Assembly: GCA_017991675.1 (NCBI GenBank)
Contig: JAGOQB010000002.1
Coordinates: 62,001-126,000, forward strand
Direction of reading: 5' to 3'
From: Phenylobacterium sp.
GTDB lineage: Bacteria; Pseudomonadota; Alphaproteobacteria; Caulobacterales; Caulobacteraceae
DNA: 64,000 nucleotides
This document shows positions 36,950 to 47,400 of the stretch, one piece after another. The translations under genes and the position numbers were made by a program. Below the pieces are notes generated by a model that saw only the letters and a list, made by a program, of their open reading frames with translations, had not been told where the DNA came from and searched no databases. Position 1 is the first letter of the stretch. Each line of letters opens with the position of its first letter.

Positions 36950-39940
36950 ATGGCGGCTCTGGCCGAGTTCCAGGATCCGAGCGAAGCGCCCGCCCCGAAG
37001 CGGCGACGCGGCGGGCCGCTGCGGCTGATCGCCTGGACGCTGGGCGGCGCGGCGGCCTTGGCCGGTGCATATGCCGCCCTGGGCTTCTGGGTCGCGCCGA
37101 AGGTGATCCGCGCGCAGGTGGTCAAGGTGATCGCCGAGAAATACGACCGCGCCGCGACCCTCGGCGAGGTGCGCTTCAACCCCTTCACCTTCAAGCTGGA
37201 AGCCCGCGATTTCAGCCTGCCGGACGTCGACCGCAAGCCGATGATCGGATTTCGCCGGCTGGCGGTGGACGTCTCGATCGCCTCGGTCTGGCGCGGCGGG
37301 CTGGCGTTCAACGAGATCGCGCTCGACGCGCCCATGGCCCGGCTGGTGCGCCGAGCGGACGGGCGGCTGAACATCCAGGACCTGATCCCGCCCAAGCAGG
37401 ACGACAAGCCGCCGCCCAAGGTGATGATCGACCATCTGGAGGTGCGCGGCGGACGCGCGGAGGTCGTGGACCTGGCGCGCAAGGCCCCGTTCGCCAAGAC
37501 TTTCGCGCCGATCGGCTTCACGCTGAAGGACTTCAGCACCGTCAAGGACGGGGCGGCCTATGTGCTGGACGCCAAGTCCGAGCGCGGCGAGGGACTGGCC
37601 TGGCGCGGGACCCTGGGCCTGACCCCGCTGGCCTCGCGCGGGACGTTCGCCCTGACCAAGGTGCAGGTGAAGCCGCTGGCCGAGCTGGCGGACGAGGCCC
37701 TGCCGTTCGCGGTGAGCGGCGGTGAGTTGGACCTTTCCGGCGGCTACCGCTTCGCGCTCAAGGGCGAGGCGCTGGACCTGGGCGTCGAGGTGGCGCAGGC
37801 GAAGCTGACCGGGGTCGGGCTGCGCGCGGCCGGCGCCCGCGACGACTGGATCACCCTGCCCGCCGTGACCGCCGCCAAGGTGTCGCTCGACCTGCCGCGC
37901 CAGAGCGTCAGCGTCGGATCGATCGAGGCCAGCGAGCCCTCGATCAAGGCGTGGACCGACAAGGGCGGCGCCATCAACCTGATGCGGTATGCGCCGGCCA
38001 GGGCGGCGACCGCCCCGAGCGCAGAGGCCAAGCCCGCCCCGGCCTGGAAGGTCGCCCTGCCCGAACTCCGGGTGGTTCGAGGCCGCGTCGAGTTCGAGGA
38101 GCGGTCGACCGGCAAGCCGGTGCGCGTGGTCGCCTCGCCGCTGAGCGTGACGGTCCGGGGCCTGGCCCTGCCCCTCGCCGCGCCGATCCAGGTGGAAGCG
38201 GCCAGCGGCATCGACGGCGGCGGACGGCTGGCCGCCGTCGGAACCGTCACCCTGGACAAGCTCTCGGCGGTGCTGGACGTGGACGCCGCGCATTTGGACC
38301 TTGTGCGCCTGCAGCCCTACATTGACGGCGCGGCGGCGCTGAAGCTGCGCTCGGGCACGGCGTCGGCCAAGGGACGGCTCACCTACGCCGCCGACGGCGC
38401 GGCCAGGTTCGACGGCGCGGCCCAGGTCGACAACCTGCACACGGTCGACAGCGCGCTGGAGCAGGACTTCGTCAACTGGCGCAGCCTGCGCCTGGAGGGC
38501 CTGAGCGCCCAGTCCCAGCCGCTGGCCGTGAAGATCCGCCAAGTGACCGCCCAGGAGCCCTACGCGAAGGTCGTCATCGGCCCGAACTACGTGATGAACA
38601 CCACCGCGGTGCTCAATCCCAAGGCCGCCGCCGAACAGGCCGCGGCCGCCGCGGCGGGCGCCGCGCCCCCCAAGGCCAAGCCCAAGGTCGAGGTGTTCGC
38701 CAGGAAGCCGAAACCGGCGGCGCCTCCTGCCCCCCCGCCGCCAGCGCGGACCGAACCGCTGCCGGTCGAGATCGCGCTGGTGAAGGTCGTGAACGGGCGG
38801 ATGGATTTCGCCGACATGTCGATCACCCCGCACTTCGCGGCCGGCGTCGAGAGCCTGGACGGGACCATCAAGGGGCTGTCGGGACGCCAGGACGCCCGCG
38901 CCGTCGTCGACCTGAACGGCGAGGTCGACCGCTTCTCGCCGGTGAAGATCAGCGGCGAGGTCAACTACTTCGCCGTGCGCAGCTTCACCGACGTGGCGAT
39001 GAGCTTCCAGAACCTGGAGATGACCACCTTCACGCCCTATTCCGGCAAGTTCGCCGGCTATCGGATCAACAAGGGCAAGCTGAGCGTCGAGCTCAACTAC
39101 CGCATCGACGACCGCAAGCTGGACGCCAACCACCATGTGGTCATCAACCAGCTGGAGCTGGGCGAGAAGGTCGACAGCACCGACGCCACCAAGTTGCCGG
39201 TCAAGCTGATCGTGGCGCTGCTGAAGGATCGTCATGGGGTGATCGACCTGCCGATCCCGATCAGCGGCACGCTGGACGATCCGAAGTTCCGGGTCTGGCC
39301 GGTGATCTGGAAGGTCGTCGGCAACCTGTTCACCAAGATCGCCACCTCGCCGTTCGCGCTGCTGGGCGCCTTGGGCGGCGGCGGGGAGGACCTGCAGTTC
39401 ATCGACTTCGCGCCCGGAGCCTCGGCCCTGGACGCAGCCAACGGCCAGAAGATCGAGCAGCTGCGCAAGGCGCTGGTCGAGCGGCCGGCGCTGAACCTGG
39501 AAATCCCGATGGCGGTGGACCCGGCCGCCGACACGGCCGCGCTGGTGCAAACGCGGCTGGACGCGCAGTTGACCGCCGCCGCCAACGCCCGGCTGGGCAA
39601 GAAGGCCGGCGCCGCGGCCGCGCAGACCGCCCTGGCCGAGCCGAACACCCGGCAGGTGATCCTGGAGGATCTCTACCGCCAGCAGTTCAACGCCAAGCCG
39701 GAGCCGCCGAAGACCGACGGCGACAAGGCGGCCGAGATCGCCTGGCTGGAGGACAAGCTGCGCGGGCGGATCGCGATCTCGGACGAGGACCTGCGGAGCC
39801 TGGGCAAGGCGCGCGCCGAGGCGGTTCAGGCCGCGCTGCTCGGCGACGGGCAGATCAACGCGGCGCGGGTGTTCATCACGGCGCAGTCCGTCGCCGAGGC
39901 CAAGGGCGGGCCGGTGCGGATGACGCTGTCGCTGAGCTGA
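36950..39940 (+). CDS. DUF748 (AsmA-like) envelope protein
   Basis: 996-aa protein with one N-terminal membrane helix (LIAWTLGGAAALAGAYAALG) and long repetitive beta-rich sequence of the AsmA/DUF748 superfamily, thought to form bridges across the periplasm (inference). Motifs include VRFNPFTFKLEARDFSLP, VELNYRIDDRKLDANHHVVI and PVKLIVALLKDRHGVIDLP, followed by a predicted lipid-binding-like end and an OmpA-like RVFITAQSVAEAK tail. A Pro/Ala/Lys-rich linker lies near residues 570-600. About 8% of the window in a single gene. Confidence 0.85.
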   Translation: MAALAEFQDPSEAPAPKRRRGGPLRLIAWTLGGAAALAGAYAALGFWVAPKVIRAQVVKVIAEKYDRAATLGEVRFNPFTFKLEARDFSLPDVDRKPMIGFRRLAVDVSIASVWRGGLAFNEIALDAPMARLVRRADGRLNIQDLIPPKQDDKPPPKVMIDHLEVRGGRAEVVDLARKAPFAKTFAPIGFTLKDFSTVKDGAAYVLDAKSERGEGLAWRGTLGLTPLASRGTFALTKVQVKPLAELADEALPFAVSGGELDLSGGYRFALKGEALDLGVEVAQAKLTGVGLRAAGARDDWITLPAVTAAKVSLDLPRQSVSVGSIEASEPSIKAWTDKGGAINLMRYAPARAATAPSAEAKPAPAWKVALPELRVVRGRVEFEERSTGKPVRVVASPLSVTVRGLALPLAAPIQVEAASGIDGGGRLAAVGTVTLDKLSAVLDVDAAHLDLVRLQPYIDGAAALKLRSGTASAKGRLTYAADGAARFDGAAQVDNLHTVDSALEQDFVNWRSLRLEGLSAQSQPLAVKIRQVTAQEPYAKVVIGPNYVMNTTAVLNPKAAAEQAAAAAAGAAPPKAKPKVEVFARKPKPAAPPAPPPPARTEPLPVEIALVKVVNGRMDFADMSITPHFAAGVESLDGTIKGLSGRQDARAVVDLNGEVDRFSPVKISGEVNYFAVRSFTDVAMSFQNLEMTTFTPYSGKFAGYRINKGKLSVELNYRIDDRKLDANHHVVINQLELGEKVDSTDATKLPVKLIVALLKDRHGVIDLPIPISGTLDDPKFRVWPVIWKVVGNLFTKIATSPFALLGALGGGGEDLQFIDFAPGASALDAANGQKIEQLRKALVERPALNLEIPMAVDPAADTAALVQTRLDAQLTAAANARLGKKAGAAAAQTALAEPNTRQVILEDLYRQQFNAKPEPPKTDGDKAAEIAWLEDKLRGRIAISDEDLRSLGKARAEAVQAALLGDGQINAARVFITAQSVAEAKGGPVRMTLSLS

Positions 39941-39950
39941 CGGGCGCTTG

Positions 39951-40083
39951 CCCCAGATCCTCCCCCGCTGGGGGAGGTGGATCGCGGCCCAGCCGCGAGA
40001 CGGAGGGGGAAAGCCGAAGGGTCAAAGTCCCCCTCACCCGGCCATTCGGCCGGGAGCTCCCCCAGAGGGGGAGCATCTGGGCG
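39951..40083. repeat. dispersed inverted-repeat element, family B copy 1
   Basis: GC-rich element with ends CCCAGATCCTCCCCC and GGGGGAGCATCTGGG. Inner motifs GAGACGGAGGGGGA, GTCAAAGTCCCCCTCA and GGCCATTCGGCC are shared with the copy at 56947-57076. Lies between convergent genes, where it may also terminate transcription. Confidence 0.8.
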
Positions 40084-40087
40084 CTAT

Positions 40088-41701
40088 CTAGCCCGCGATG
40101 CTCCGCGCGACGGCTTCGGCGACCTTGATGCCGTCGATGGAGGCCGAGAGGATGCCGCCGGCATAGCCCGCGCCCTCGCCCGCCGGGTAGAGGCCCACGG
40201 TGTTGAGGCTCTGGAAGTCCTTGCCGCGGGTGATGCGGACCGGCGAGGAGGTGCGGGTCTCGACGCCCGTCAGCACCGCGTCGGCGTGGTCGAAGCCGGG
40301 GATCTGGCGGGCGAAGGCCGGCAGCGCCTCGCGGATCGCGGCGATGGCGAAGTCTGGCAGGCAGGTCGACAGGTCGGTCGGGGTGACGCCGGGGCGATAG
40401 GACGGAACCACCTCGCCGAGGCTCGTCGATGGCTTGCCGGCCAGGAAGTCGCCGACCCGCTGGGCCGGCGCGGCATAGGTTTCGCCGCCGGCGACGAAGG
40501 CCTGGGACTCCCAGTGGCGCTGAAGCTCGATCCCGGCCAGCGGATGGCCCGGATAGTCGCGTTCGGGCTCGATGCCGACGACGATGCCGGCGTTGGCGTT
40601 CCGCTCGTTGCGGGAATACTGGCTCATGCCGTTGGTGACGACACGGCCGGGCTCGGAGGCCGCGGCGACCACCGTGCCGCCCGGACACATGCAGAAGCTG
40701 TAGACCGTCCGCCCGTTCGAACAGTGGTGCGAGAGGCTGTAGGCCGCCGCGCCGAGGTCCTTGTGGCCGGCGTTGGTCCCGAACCGGGCGCGGTCGATCC
40801 AGGACTGCGGGTGTTCGATACGGAAGCCCAGCGAGAACGGCTTGGCCTCGATGTGGACGCCGCGGTCGTAGAGCGCGTGGAAGGTGTCGCGGGCGCTGTG
40901 GCCGAGGGCGAGGACGACGTGGTCGGCCTCGATGTAACCGCCGCCTTGCAGGCGCAGGCCGACGAGCCGGCGCTGGCCGCCCTCTTCGGCGATGTCGAAG
41001 TCCTCGACCTTGTGCTCGAAGCGGTATTCGCCGCCCAGCGCCTCGACCTTCTCGCGCATGGCCTCGACCATGGTCACCAGCCGAAAGGTGCCGACGTGGG
41101 GGTGGGCCTCGGTCAGGATTTCCGGCGGGGCGCCGGCGGCGACGAACTCGGTCAGCACCTTGCGGCTGAGGAAGCGCGGATCCTTGATCTGGCTGTAGAG
41201 CTTGCCGTCGGAAAAGGTGCCGGCCCCGCCCTCGCCGAACTGGACGTTGGATTCGGGGTGCAGCTTGCTGCGCCGCCAGAGATCCCAGGTGTCCTTGGTG
41301 CGCTGACGCACGACCTTGCCGCGATCGACGATGATCGGCTTGAAGCCCATCTCGGCCAGGATCAGGCCGGCGAACAGGCCGCAGGGGCCGGCCCCGATCA
41401 CCACCGGGCGCTTGGCCAGGTTCGCGGGCGCCTGGGCGACGTGGCGATAGGCCATGTCCGGCGTCGGCTGGACGTTGCGGTCGCCGGCGTGGCGGGCGAG
41501 CACGGCGGCCTCGTCGGCCACCACGACGTCGACCGTGTAGACCATCAGGATCGCCGACTTGCGCCGCGCATCGTTGGCGCGGCGGAAGATCTCGAACGAG
41601 ACGAGCTCGGATTCCGGGCCGGCCAGCTTGGCCAGCACGGCGGCGCGCAGGTCCTCGTCCGGGTGGCCGAGGGGCAGCTTGATTTCGGTCAGTCGCAGCA
41701 T
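40088..41701 (-). CDS. FAD-dependent dehydrogenase (COG2509 type)
   Basis: 537-aa flavoprotein. An N-terminal ferredoxin-like segment (about 1-95, with FEIFRRANDARRKSAILMVY) precedes the FAD fold VVIGAGPCGLFAGLILAE. Further motifs: VQFGEGGAGTFSDGKLYS, VLALGHSARDTF, MCPGGTVVAAAS and the C-terminal NTVGLYPAGEGAGYAGGI. Cys residues in SFCMCPGG are conserved in the group. Biological role not established. Confidence 0.85.
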   Translation of the reverse strand: MLRLTEIKLPLGHPDEDLRAAVLAKLAGPESELVSFEIFRRANDARRKSAILMVYTVDVVVADEAAVLARHAGDRNVQPTPDMAYRHVAQAPANLAKRPVVIGAGPCGLFAGLILAEMGFKPIIVDRGKVVRQRTKDTWDLWRRSKLHPESNVQFGEGGAGTFSDGKLYSQIKDPRFLSRKVLTEFVAAGAPPEILTEAHPHVGTFRLVTMVEAMREKVEALGGEYRFEHKVEDFDIAEEGGQRRLVGLRLQGGGYIEADHVVLALGHSARDTFHALYDRGVHIEAKPFSLGFRIEHPQSWIDRARFGTNAGHKDLGAAAYSLSHHCSNGRTVYSFCMCPGGTVVAAASEPGRVVTNGMSQYSRNERNANAGIVVGIEPERDYPGHPLAGIELQRHWESQAFVAGGETYAAPAQRVGDFLAGKPSTSLGEVVPSYRPGVTPTDLSTCLPDFAIAAIREALPAFARQIPGFDHADAVLTGVETRTSSPVRITRGKDFQSLNTVGLYPAGEGAGYAGGILSASIDGIKVAEAVARSIAG

Positions 41702-41754
41702 TCGAGGGCTTTTAGCCGGTCTAGGACGGGAAGGAAGCGCGGGGATTTCCTACC

Positions 41755-41884
41755 GGTGTCATCCCGGTTTCAGCGCAGCTGAAGACCGGGATCCATAAAC
41801 ACCCGAATTGGAACGCCTCGCTCCACGCGACGCGTCGGCGCGAATGGGTCCCGGACAAGCCCTGCGGGCTTTCCTGGATGACAC
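41755..41884. repeat. dispersed inverted-repeat element, family A copy 2
   Basis: Begins GGTGTCATCCCGGTTT and ends GGATGACAC. The right end is diverged (TTCCTGGATGACAC) compared with the copies at 34149 and 51421, and the centre differs, but GACCGGGATCCAT and GAATGGGTCCCGG are shared. Confidence 0.75.
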
Positions 41885-41891
41885 ACAGTCT

Positions 41892-42677
41892 CTAGTCCGC
41901 CACCGGCACCGTGTAGTTCAGGGCCAGGCGGCCGCCGTCGGGATAGATGGTCTGGCCGGTGATGTAGGAGCTGTCGTCGCTGGCCAGGAAGACGGCGACG
42001 CGGCCGATCTCGTCGGCCTCGCCGAAGCGGCCGAGCGGCGTGCGCTGCAGCACCCGGCGGCGCGCCTCGTCGTCCGCCATCACGCCTTTCAGGATGTCGG
42101 TGACGATGGTGCCCGGCCCGATCGCGTTCACCCGCACGCCATGCGGCGCCAGGCCCAGGGCCATGGCCTTGGTCAGCTGCGCCAGGCCGCCCTTGGAGGC
42201 GACGTAGGCGATCTGGTTGGGGATCGCGAGCACGGCGTTGATCGAGGACATGTTGATGATCGAGCCCTTGATCCTGGCGTCGACCATGTGCCGGGCGACG
42301 GTCTGGCCGACCACGAACGGGGCGCGCAGGTTGACCGCCATCACCCGGTCGAAGTCCTCCAGCTGCGCGTCGAGGATGTCGCCCGCGACCAGCATGCCGG
42401 CATTGTTGACCAGCACGTCGATCTTGCCGAGCAGCGCCGCAGCCCGGATCACCGCCATGCGCGCGGCCTCGGAGTCGGCGATATCGCAGGCCAGGGCGTG
42501 AACCTGGCGGCCGCTGGCCTCGGCCAGTTCCTGGGCCGCGGCGACGACCCGCGCCTCGTCGAGGTCGAGCAGCACGAGATCGCACCCCTCGGCGGCGAAG
42601 GCCCGGGCGCAGCCCAGGCCGATTCCCCCGGCCGCGCCGGTGATGAGCGCCGAGCGCCCGGAGAGCCGGCCGCTCAC
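41892..42677 (-). CDS. short-chain dehydrogenase/reductase
   Basis: Classical SDR of 261 aa: NAD(P) motif [15 protein letters not shown] in [13 protein letters not shown], catalytic Ser-Tyr-Lys in MSSINAV...YVASKGG, and the C-terminal [11 protein letters not shown]. Asp at the end of beta2 (LLDLD) favours NAD. GTG start 42677 overlaps the glyoxalase gene stop (GTGA), so the two are coupled. Substrate unknown. Confidence 0.9.
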   Translation of the reverse strand: MSGRLSGRSALITGAAGGIGLGCARAFAAEGCDLVLLDLDEARVVAAAQELAEASGRQVHALACDIADSEAARMAVIRAAALLGKIDVLVNNAGMLVAGDILDAQLEDFDRVMAVNLRAPFVVGQTVARHMVDARIKGSIINMSSINAVLAIPNQIAYVASKGGLAQLTKAMALGLAPHGVRVNAIGPGTIVTDILKGVMADDEARRRVLQRTPLGRFGEADEIGRVAVFLASDDSSYITGQTIYPDGGRLALNYTVPVAD

Positions 42678-43114
42678 CACGCCCCCGTGTTCGGCATCGA
42701 GGCCCAGGGTTCGGCCGGCTCCTTGCGCGGACCGGCCTGCAGCAGCTCGATCGAAATGCCGTCGGGCGAGCGCACGAAGGCCATGTGGCCGTCGCGCGGC
42801 GGGCGGTTGATGGTCACCCCGCCGTCGGCCAGCCGCCGGCAGGTCGCGTAGATGTCGTCGACGGCGTAGGCCAGGTGGCCGAAGTTGCGCCCGCCCTGGT
42901 AGTCCTCCGGGTCCCAGTTGTAGGTCAGCTCGACCATCGGGGCCTTGGCGGCCAGGGCCGCCTCGCGGTCGGCGGGGGCGCAGAGGAACACCAGGGTGAA
43001 TCGTCCCCCCTGGTTCTCGGTGCGGGAGACTTCGACCAGGCCCAGCTTGTTGCAGTAGAAGTCCAGCGAAACGTCGAGGTCGGTCACCCGAACCATGGTG
43101 TGCAGGTATTTCAC
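42674..43114 (-). CDS. gloA: VOC-family protein, lactoylglutathione lyase-like
   Basis: 146-aa vicinal oxygen chelate protein. Two beta-alpha-beta3 repeats: [20 protein letters not shown] with the first metal His, [22 protein letters not shown] with Glu and His, and ISIELLQ with the final Glu. Glyoxalase I signature [15 protein letters not shown]. It would convert the methylglyoxal-glutathione adduct to lactoylglutathione, although coupling to an SDR may mean a different substrate. Confidence 0.87.
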   Translation of the reverse strand: MKYLHTMVRVTDLDVSLDFYCNKLGLVEVSRTENQGGRFTLVFLCAPADREAALAAKAPMVELTYNWDPEDYQGGRNFGHLAYAVDDIYATCRRLADGGVTINRPPRDGHMAFVRSPDGISIELLQAGPRKEPAEPWASMPNTGAW

Positions 43115-43366
43115 GGCGGCGTACTTTCCTTGCAGGCGACGGATATTGGAGCGCCTGCGGCGTTAAAGAGCAAGCAAGGCCATGCTGCAATCATGCGGCG
43201 CCCGGGGCACATTATCGGTCCTTTGTGTCGTCTGTCCGCGAATTCATTTGCAGTCGCAGAACAGCGGCATCAGAAGACGCTAAAACCTATTTCTTGCGGC
43301 CCGGGCGTACGACTGCGATTCCAAAAGCGGTCGCGACTTCGTTGCTGCCCGGGGGGAAACGGCTGA

Positions 43367-44434
43367 ATGCGAGTCAAGTCACAGTACCTGTTTGTGATCG
43401 CCGTCGTGGCCGTGCTGGTCCTGGCCTTCGCCATCGGCACCATCGTCAGCCGGGCGGGCAAGTCCGGAAAGGCCGAGGCCAAGACCGCCGGCGCCGACGC
43501 CCTGCCCACCGTACAGGCGGTGCTGACCCCGGAAGCCACGCACGAATACGCCGTCGCGATCCGCGGCCGCACCGAGGCGGCGCGCAGCGTCGTGGTGCGC
43601 TCGGAGACGGCCGGCGTCGTCGCCGCCACGCCGGCGGTCGAAGGCTCGTTCGTGCGCAAGGGCGTGGTGCTGTGCCGCTTGAACGTCGACGCTCGCCAGG
43701 CGACGCTGGACCAGGCCCGCGCCAACCTGCGCTCGCGCCAGTTGCAGCAGAAGGCTTCGGCCGAGCTGGCCGCCAAGGGCTATCGCTCGCAGACCCAGGT
43801 GCTGCAGGACCAGGCCAATCTCGACAGCGCCGCGGCCACGGTCCGCCAGGCCGAGCTGGGCGTCGAGCAGATGAGCATCCGCGCCCCGTTCGACGGCGTG
43901 TTCGACAAGCGCGACGCCGAGGTCGGCGCCTATCTGGCGCCCGGCCAGTCCTGCGGCACGATGATCGAGCTCAATCCGCTGCTGATCGTCGGCGACCTGC
44001 CCGAGACCGAGGCTTCGAAGGTCAAGGTCGGCTCGAGCGCCAGCGCCCAGCTGACCTCCGGCGAGACCCTGGCCGGCAAGGTCCGCTACGCCGCGCGCGA
44101 GGCCGACGCCCAGACCCGCACCTACCGCATCGAGATCACCACCGCGAACCCGCAGATGACCCGTTCGGGCCTGTCGGCGGCGGTGCGCATCAACGCCGGG
44201 TCGGGCCCGGCGCACCTGGTGCCGCTGTCCTCGCTGGTGCTGGACGCGGGCGGACGCCAGGGCGTGCGCTACGTGCTGGCCGACGACAAGGTCGCCTTCG
44301 CGCCGATCAAGGTGCTGGAGGAGACCGCCCAGGGCATCTGGGTGACCGGCCTGAAGGGCCCGGTCCGGGTGATCACCGTCGGCCAGTCGTACGTGGCCGA
44401 AGGTCAGAAGGTTCGAGTGGCCGCGGCGCGCTAG
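43367..44434 (+). CDS. RND efflux periplasmic adaptor (membrane fusion protein)
   Basis: 355-aa MFP with an N-terminal membrane helix (YLFVIAVVAVLVLAFAIG), then lipoyl half-motifs (VVVRSETAGVVAATPAVEG and MSIRAPFDGVFDKRDAEVGAYL), a short coiled coil (LDQARANLRSRQLQQKASAE) and beta-barrel domain (GSSASAQLTSGETLAG). It links the inner-membrane pump encoded next (30-base gap) to an outer-membrane channel. An alpha-hairpin this short is typical of pumps with TolC-like partners. Confidence 0.9.
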   Translation: MRVKSQYLFVIAVVAVLVLAFAIGTIVSRAGKSGKAEAKTAGADALPTVQAVLTPEATHEYAVAIRGRTEAARSVVVRSETAGVVAATPAVEGSFVRKGVVLCRLNVDARQATLDQARANLRSRQLQQKASAELAAKGYRSQTQVLQDQANLDSAAATVRQAELGVEQMSIRAPFDGVFDKRDAEVGAYLAPGQSCGTMIELNPLLIVGDLPETEASKVKVGSSASAQLTSGETLAGKVRYAAREADAQTRTYRIEITTANPQMTRSGLSAAVRINAGSGPAHLVPLSSLVLDAGGRQGVRYVLADDKVAFAPIKVLEETAQGIWVTGLKGPVRVITVGQSYVAEGQKVRVAAAR

Positions 44435-44464
44435 GCGCGCCCCTGCTCATCAGGAGACGAGGCT

Positions 44465-47400
44465 ATGATCGGACCTCTGATCGACGGCGCGATCAAACGG
44501 CGCAAGGTGGTGCTGGCCGTCACGCTGATCGCCAGCCTGTTCGGGTTCTTCGCGTATCTGTCGATGCCGCGGGAATCCAACCCGAACATCGATTTCCCGT
44601 TCCTCACCGTGGTGGTGCCCTACCCCGGCGTCAGTCCCGAGGACGCCGAGCGGCTGCTCGTGCGGCCGCTGGAGACCGAGTTGCAGACGATCGAGGGCGT
44701 CAAGGAGATGAATGCGGTCGCCCGCCAGAGCATGGCGATCGTGAACCTCGAGTTCGAGGCCGACTTCGACAAGGACAAGGCCCTCGGCGAGGTCCGCGCC
44801 AAGGTCGACCTGGCTCGCGGCAAGTTCCCGCCTGACGCTGAGGAGCCGATCATCGAGGAGGCCAACGCCTCCGGCGAGCCGATCATCGGCATCGTGCTGT
44901 CGGGCGCGGCCCCCGAACGCACCCTGTTCCACATCTCGCGCAGCCTGCAGGACCGACTGGAAAGCACCCCCGGGGTGCTGGAGGTCTATCTGAACGGCGG
45001 CCGCGAGGAGCTGCTGGAAGTCACCATCGACCCGGTGCGCATGGAAGCGGCCAACGTCTCGCCGGGCGAGCTGGCGCAGGTGATCGGCCGCAACAACCAG
45101 CTGGTCCCGGCCGGCAACCTGGAAAGCGGCGCCGGCAAGTTCGCGGTCAAGGTCCCCGGCGTGGTCAACCAGCCCGCGGACATCCTGGCCCTGCCGATCA
45201 AGAAGAACGGCGACCGGCTGATCACGGTCGGCGACATCGGCGACGTGCGGCGGACCTTCAAGGAAGCCAACTACATCACCCGCTTCAACGGCCAGCCGGC
45301 CTTCTCGGTGGACGTCGCCAAGCGGTCGGGGGCCAACGTCCTCGACACCGTCAAGGAAGTCCGCAAGGTCGTCGCCGAGGAGCAGAAGCGCTGGCCCGAG
45401 ACGGTCAAGGTTTCCTACATCTTCGATGAAAGCGACTTCATCGGCCGCACCCTGGTGGTGCTGGAAAGCGGCCTGCTGATCGCCACCATCCTGGTCATGC
45501 TGATCATCGTGGCGACGCTGGGCATCCGCCAGGGGCTGATGGTCGGCGCGGCGATCCCGGCCTGCTTCATGCTGGCCTTCCTGATGCTCAACGCCACCGG
45601 CGTGACCCTGAACCAGATGGTGATGTTCGGGCTGGTGCTGGCGGTCGGCATCCTGGTCGACGGCGGCATCGTGGTGGTCGAGTACGCCGACCGGAAGATG
45701 GCCGAGGGCATGTCCAAGGAGGAAGCCTTCGCCGCGGCCGGCAAGCGGATGTTCTGGCCGGTGCTGAACGGCACCCTGACGACGCTGTGCGCCTTCCTGC
45801 CGTTCCTGTTCTGGAACTCGATCCCCGGCAAGTTCATGAGCTTCCTGCCCATGACCCTGTTCTACGTGCTGGGGGCGTCGATCTTCATCGCGCTGATCTT
45901 CACTCCGGCCCTGGGCTCGATCTTCGGGCGCAAGGCGGCGGTGGACGAGGCGCACCTGGCCGAGATCGAGAAGTCCGAACGCGGCGACCCGCGCCAGATG
46001 ACCGGCTTCATGGGCTGGTACGCGCGCACCGTCGACAGCCTGGGCCATCACCCGAGCACGACCATGTTCGCGACCCTGGCGATCATCGTGGTGGTGATCA
46101 TCGCCTTCCGGGCCGAGAACAAGCCGACCGAGTTCTTCCTGCAGCAGGACCCGGAATACGTGGCCGTCTACGTCAAGGCGCGGGGCAACCTGTCGCCCCA
46201 GGCCCAGGACGTCATCGTGCGCCAGGTGGAAAGCCGACTGATCGGGCAGAAGGGCGTCAACTCGATCTTCGTGCGATCGGGCACGGCCAGCCCCGGCGGC
46301 GGGCCGAACTCGATCCCCAACGACACCATCGGCCGCATCAACGTGGACTTCGTCGACTACGAGGACCGGCTGGAGCTGGGCCTGGTCGGCAAGGACATCG
46401 CCAACGAGGTTCGCAGGCGCGTCGCCGGCATTCCCGGCGTCGAGGTCGAGGTGCGCGAGCCGCAGGGCGGCCCTCCGGTCGGCAAGGACGTGCAGGTCGA
46501 GCTGCGCAGCCAGGACCCGGCGGCGCTGAACAAGGCGGCCGACATCGTCAAGGCCAAGCTGGCCGCCGACCGGCAGCTGCACGAGCTGGAGGACAACCGC
46601 ACTTCGCCCGGCATCGAGTGGAACATGACCGTCGACCGCGAGGCCGCCGGCCGCTACGGCGTCGACGTGCTGACCGTCGGCCAGGCGATCCAGTTCGTGA
46701 CCGGCGGGGTCCTGGTCGGGCGCTTCCGCCCCGACGACGCCGACGACGAGCTGGACATCCGCGTCCGCTTCCCGCCCGAGAGCCGCAACGTCGCGGCCTT
46801 CGACAGCCTGAAGATCCCGACCCAGTTCGGGCCGGTGCCGGCCAGCTACTTCATCAAGCTCGCCCCGGCCCAGCAGGTGACGACGATCCAGCGCCGCGAC
46901 GGCCAGCGGCTGGCGGTCGTCCAGGCCAACGCCGTCGAGGGCGTGGCGGCCAGCCACAAGATCGCCGAGCTGCGCCCCTGGCTGGAGAAGGCCAACCTCG
47001 ACCCCAACGTGCGCTGGAAGTTCACCGGCGCCGACGAGGAAGGCCAGGAGGCGGCGCGGTTCTTCGTCGCCGCCATGGCGGTCTCGCTGTTCCTGATGGG
47101 CGTGATCCTGCTCTGGCAGTTCAACTCGTTCTACGGCGTGCTGGTCACGCTGTCGGCGGTGGCGCTGTCGACGGTCGGCGTGCTGCTGGGCGTGGTCGTG
47201 AACATCGCCCACACCTTCGACTACATCTCGGTGATCATGCTTGGGACCGGGGTCGTGGCGCTGGCCGGGGTCGTGGTCGGCCACAACATCGTGCTGGTCG
47301 ACACCTACTACCAGCTGCGCCGCGCCGGCTTCCCGGCCGACGAGGCGGCGGTGCGCGCGGCGACCCAGCGGTTCCGGCCGGTCATGCTGACCACGCTGGT

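Noticed and set aside
43225-44835. Long ORF overlapping the RND adaptor gene
   Set aside because: Out-of-frame shadow rich in Arg/Gly/Pro; adaptor motifs are in the frame starting 43367.
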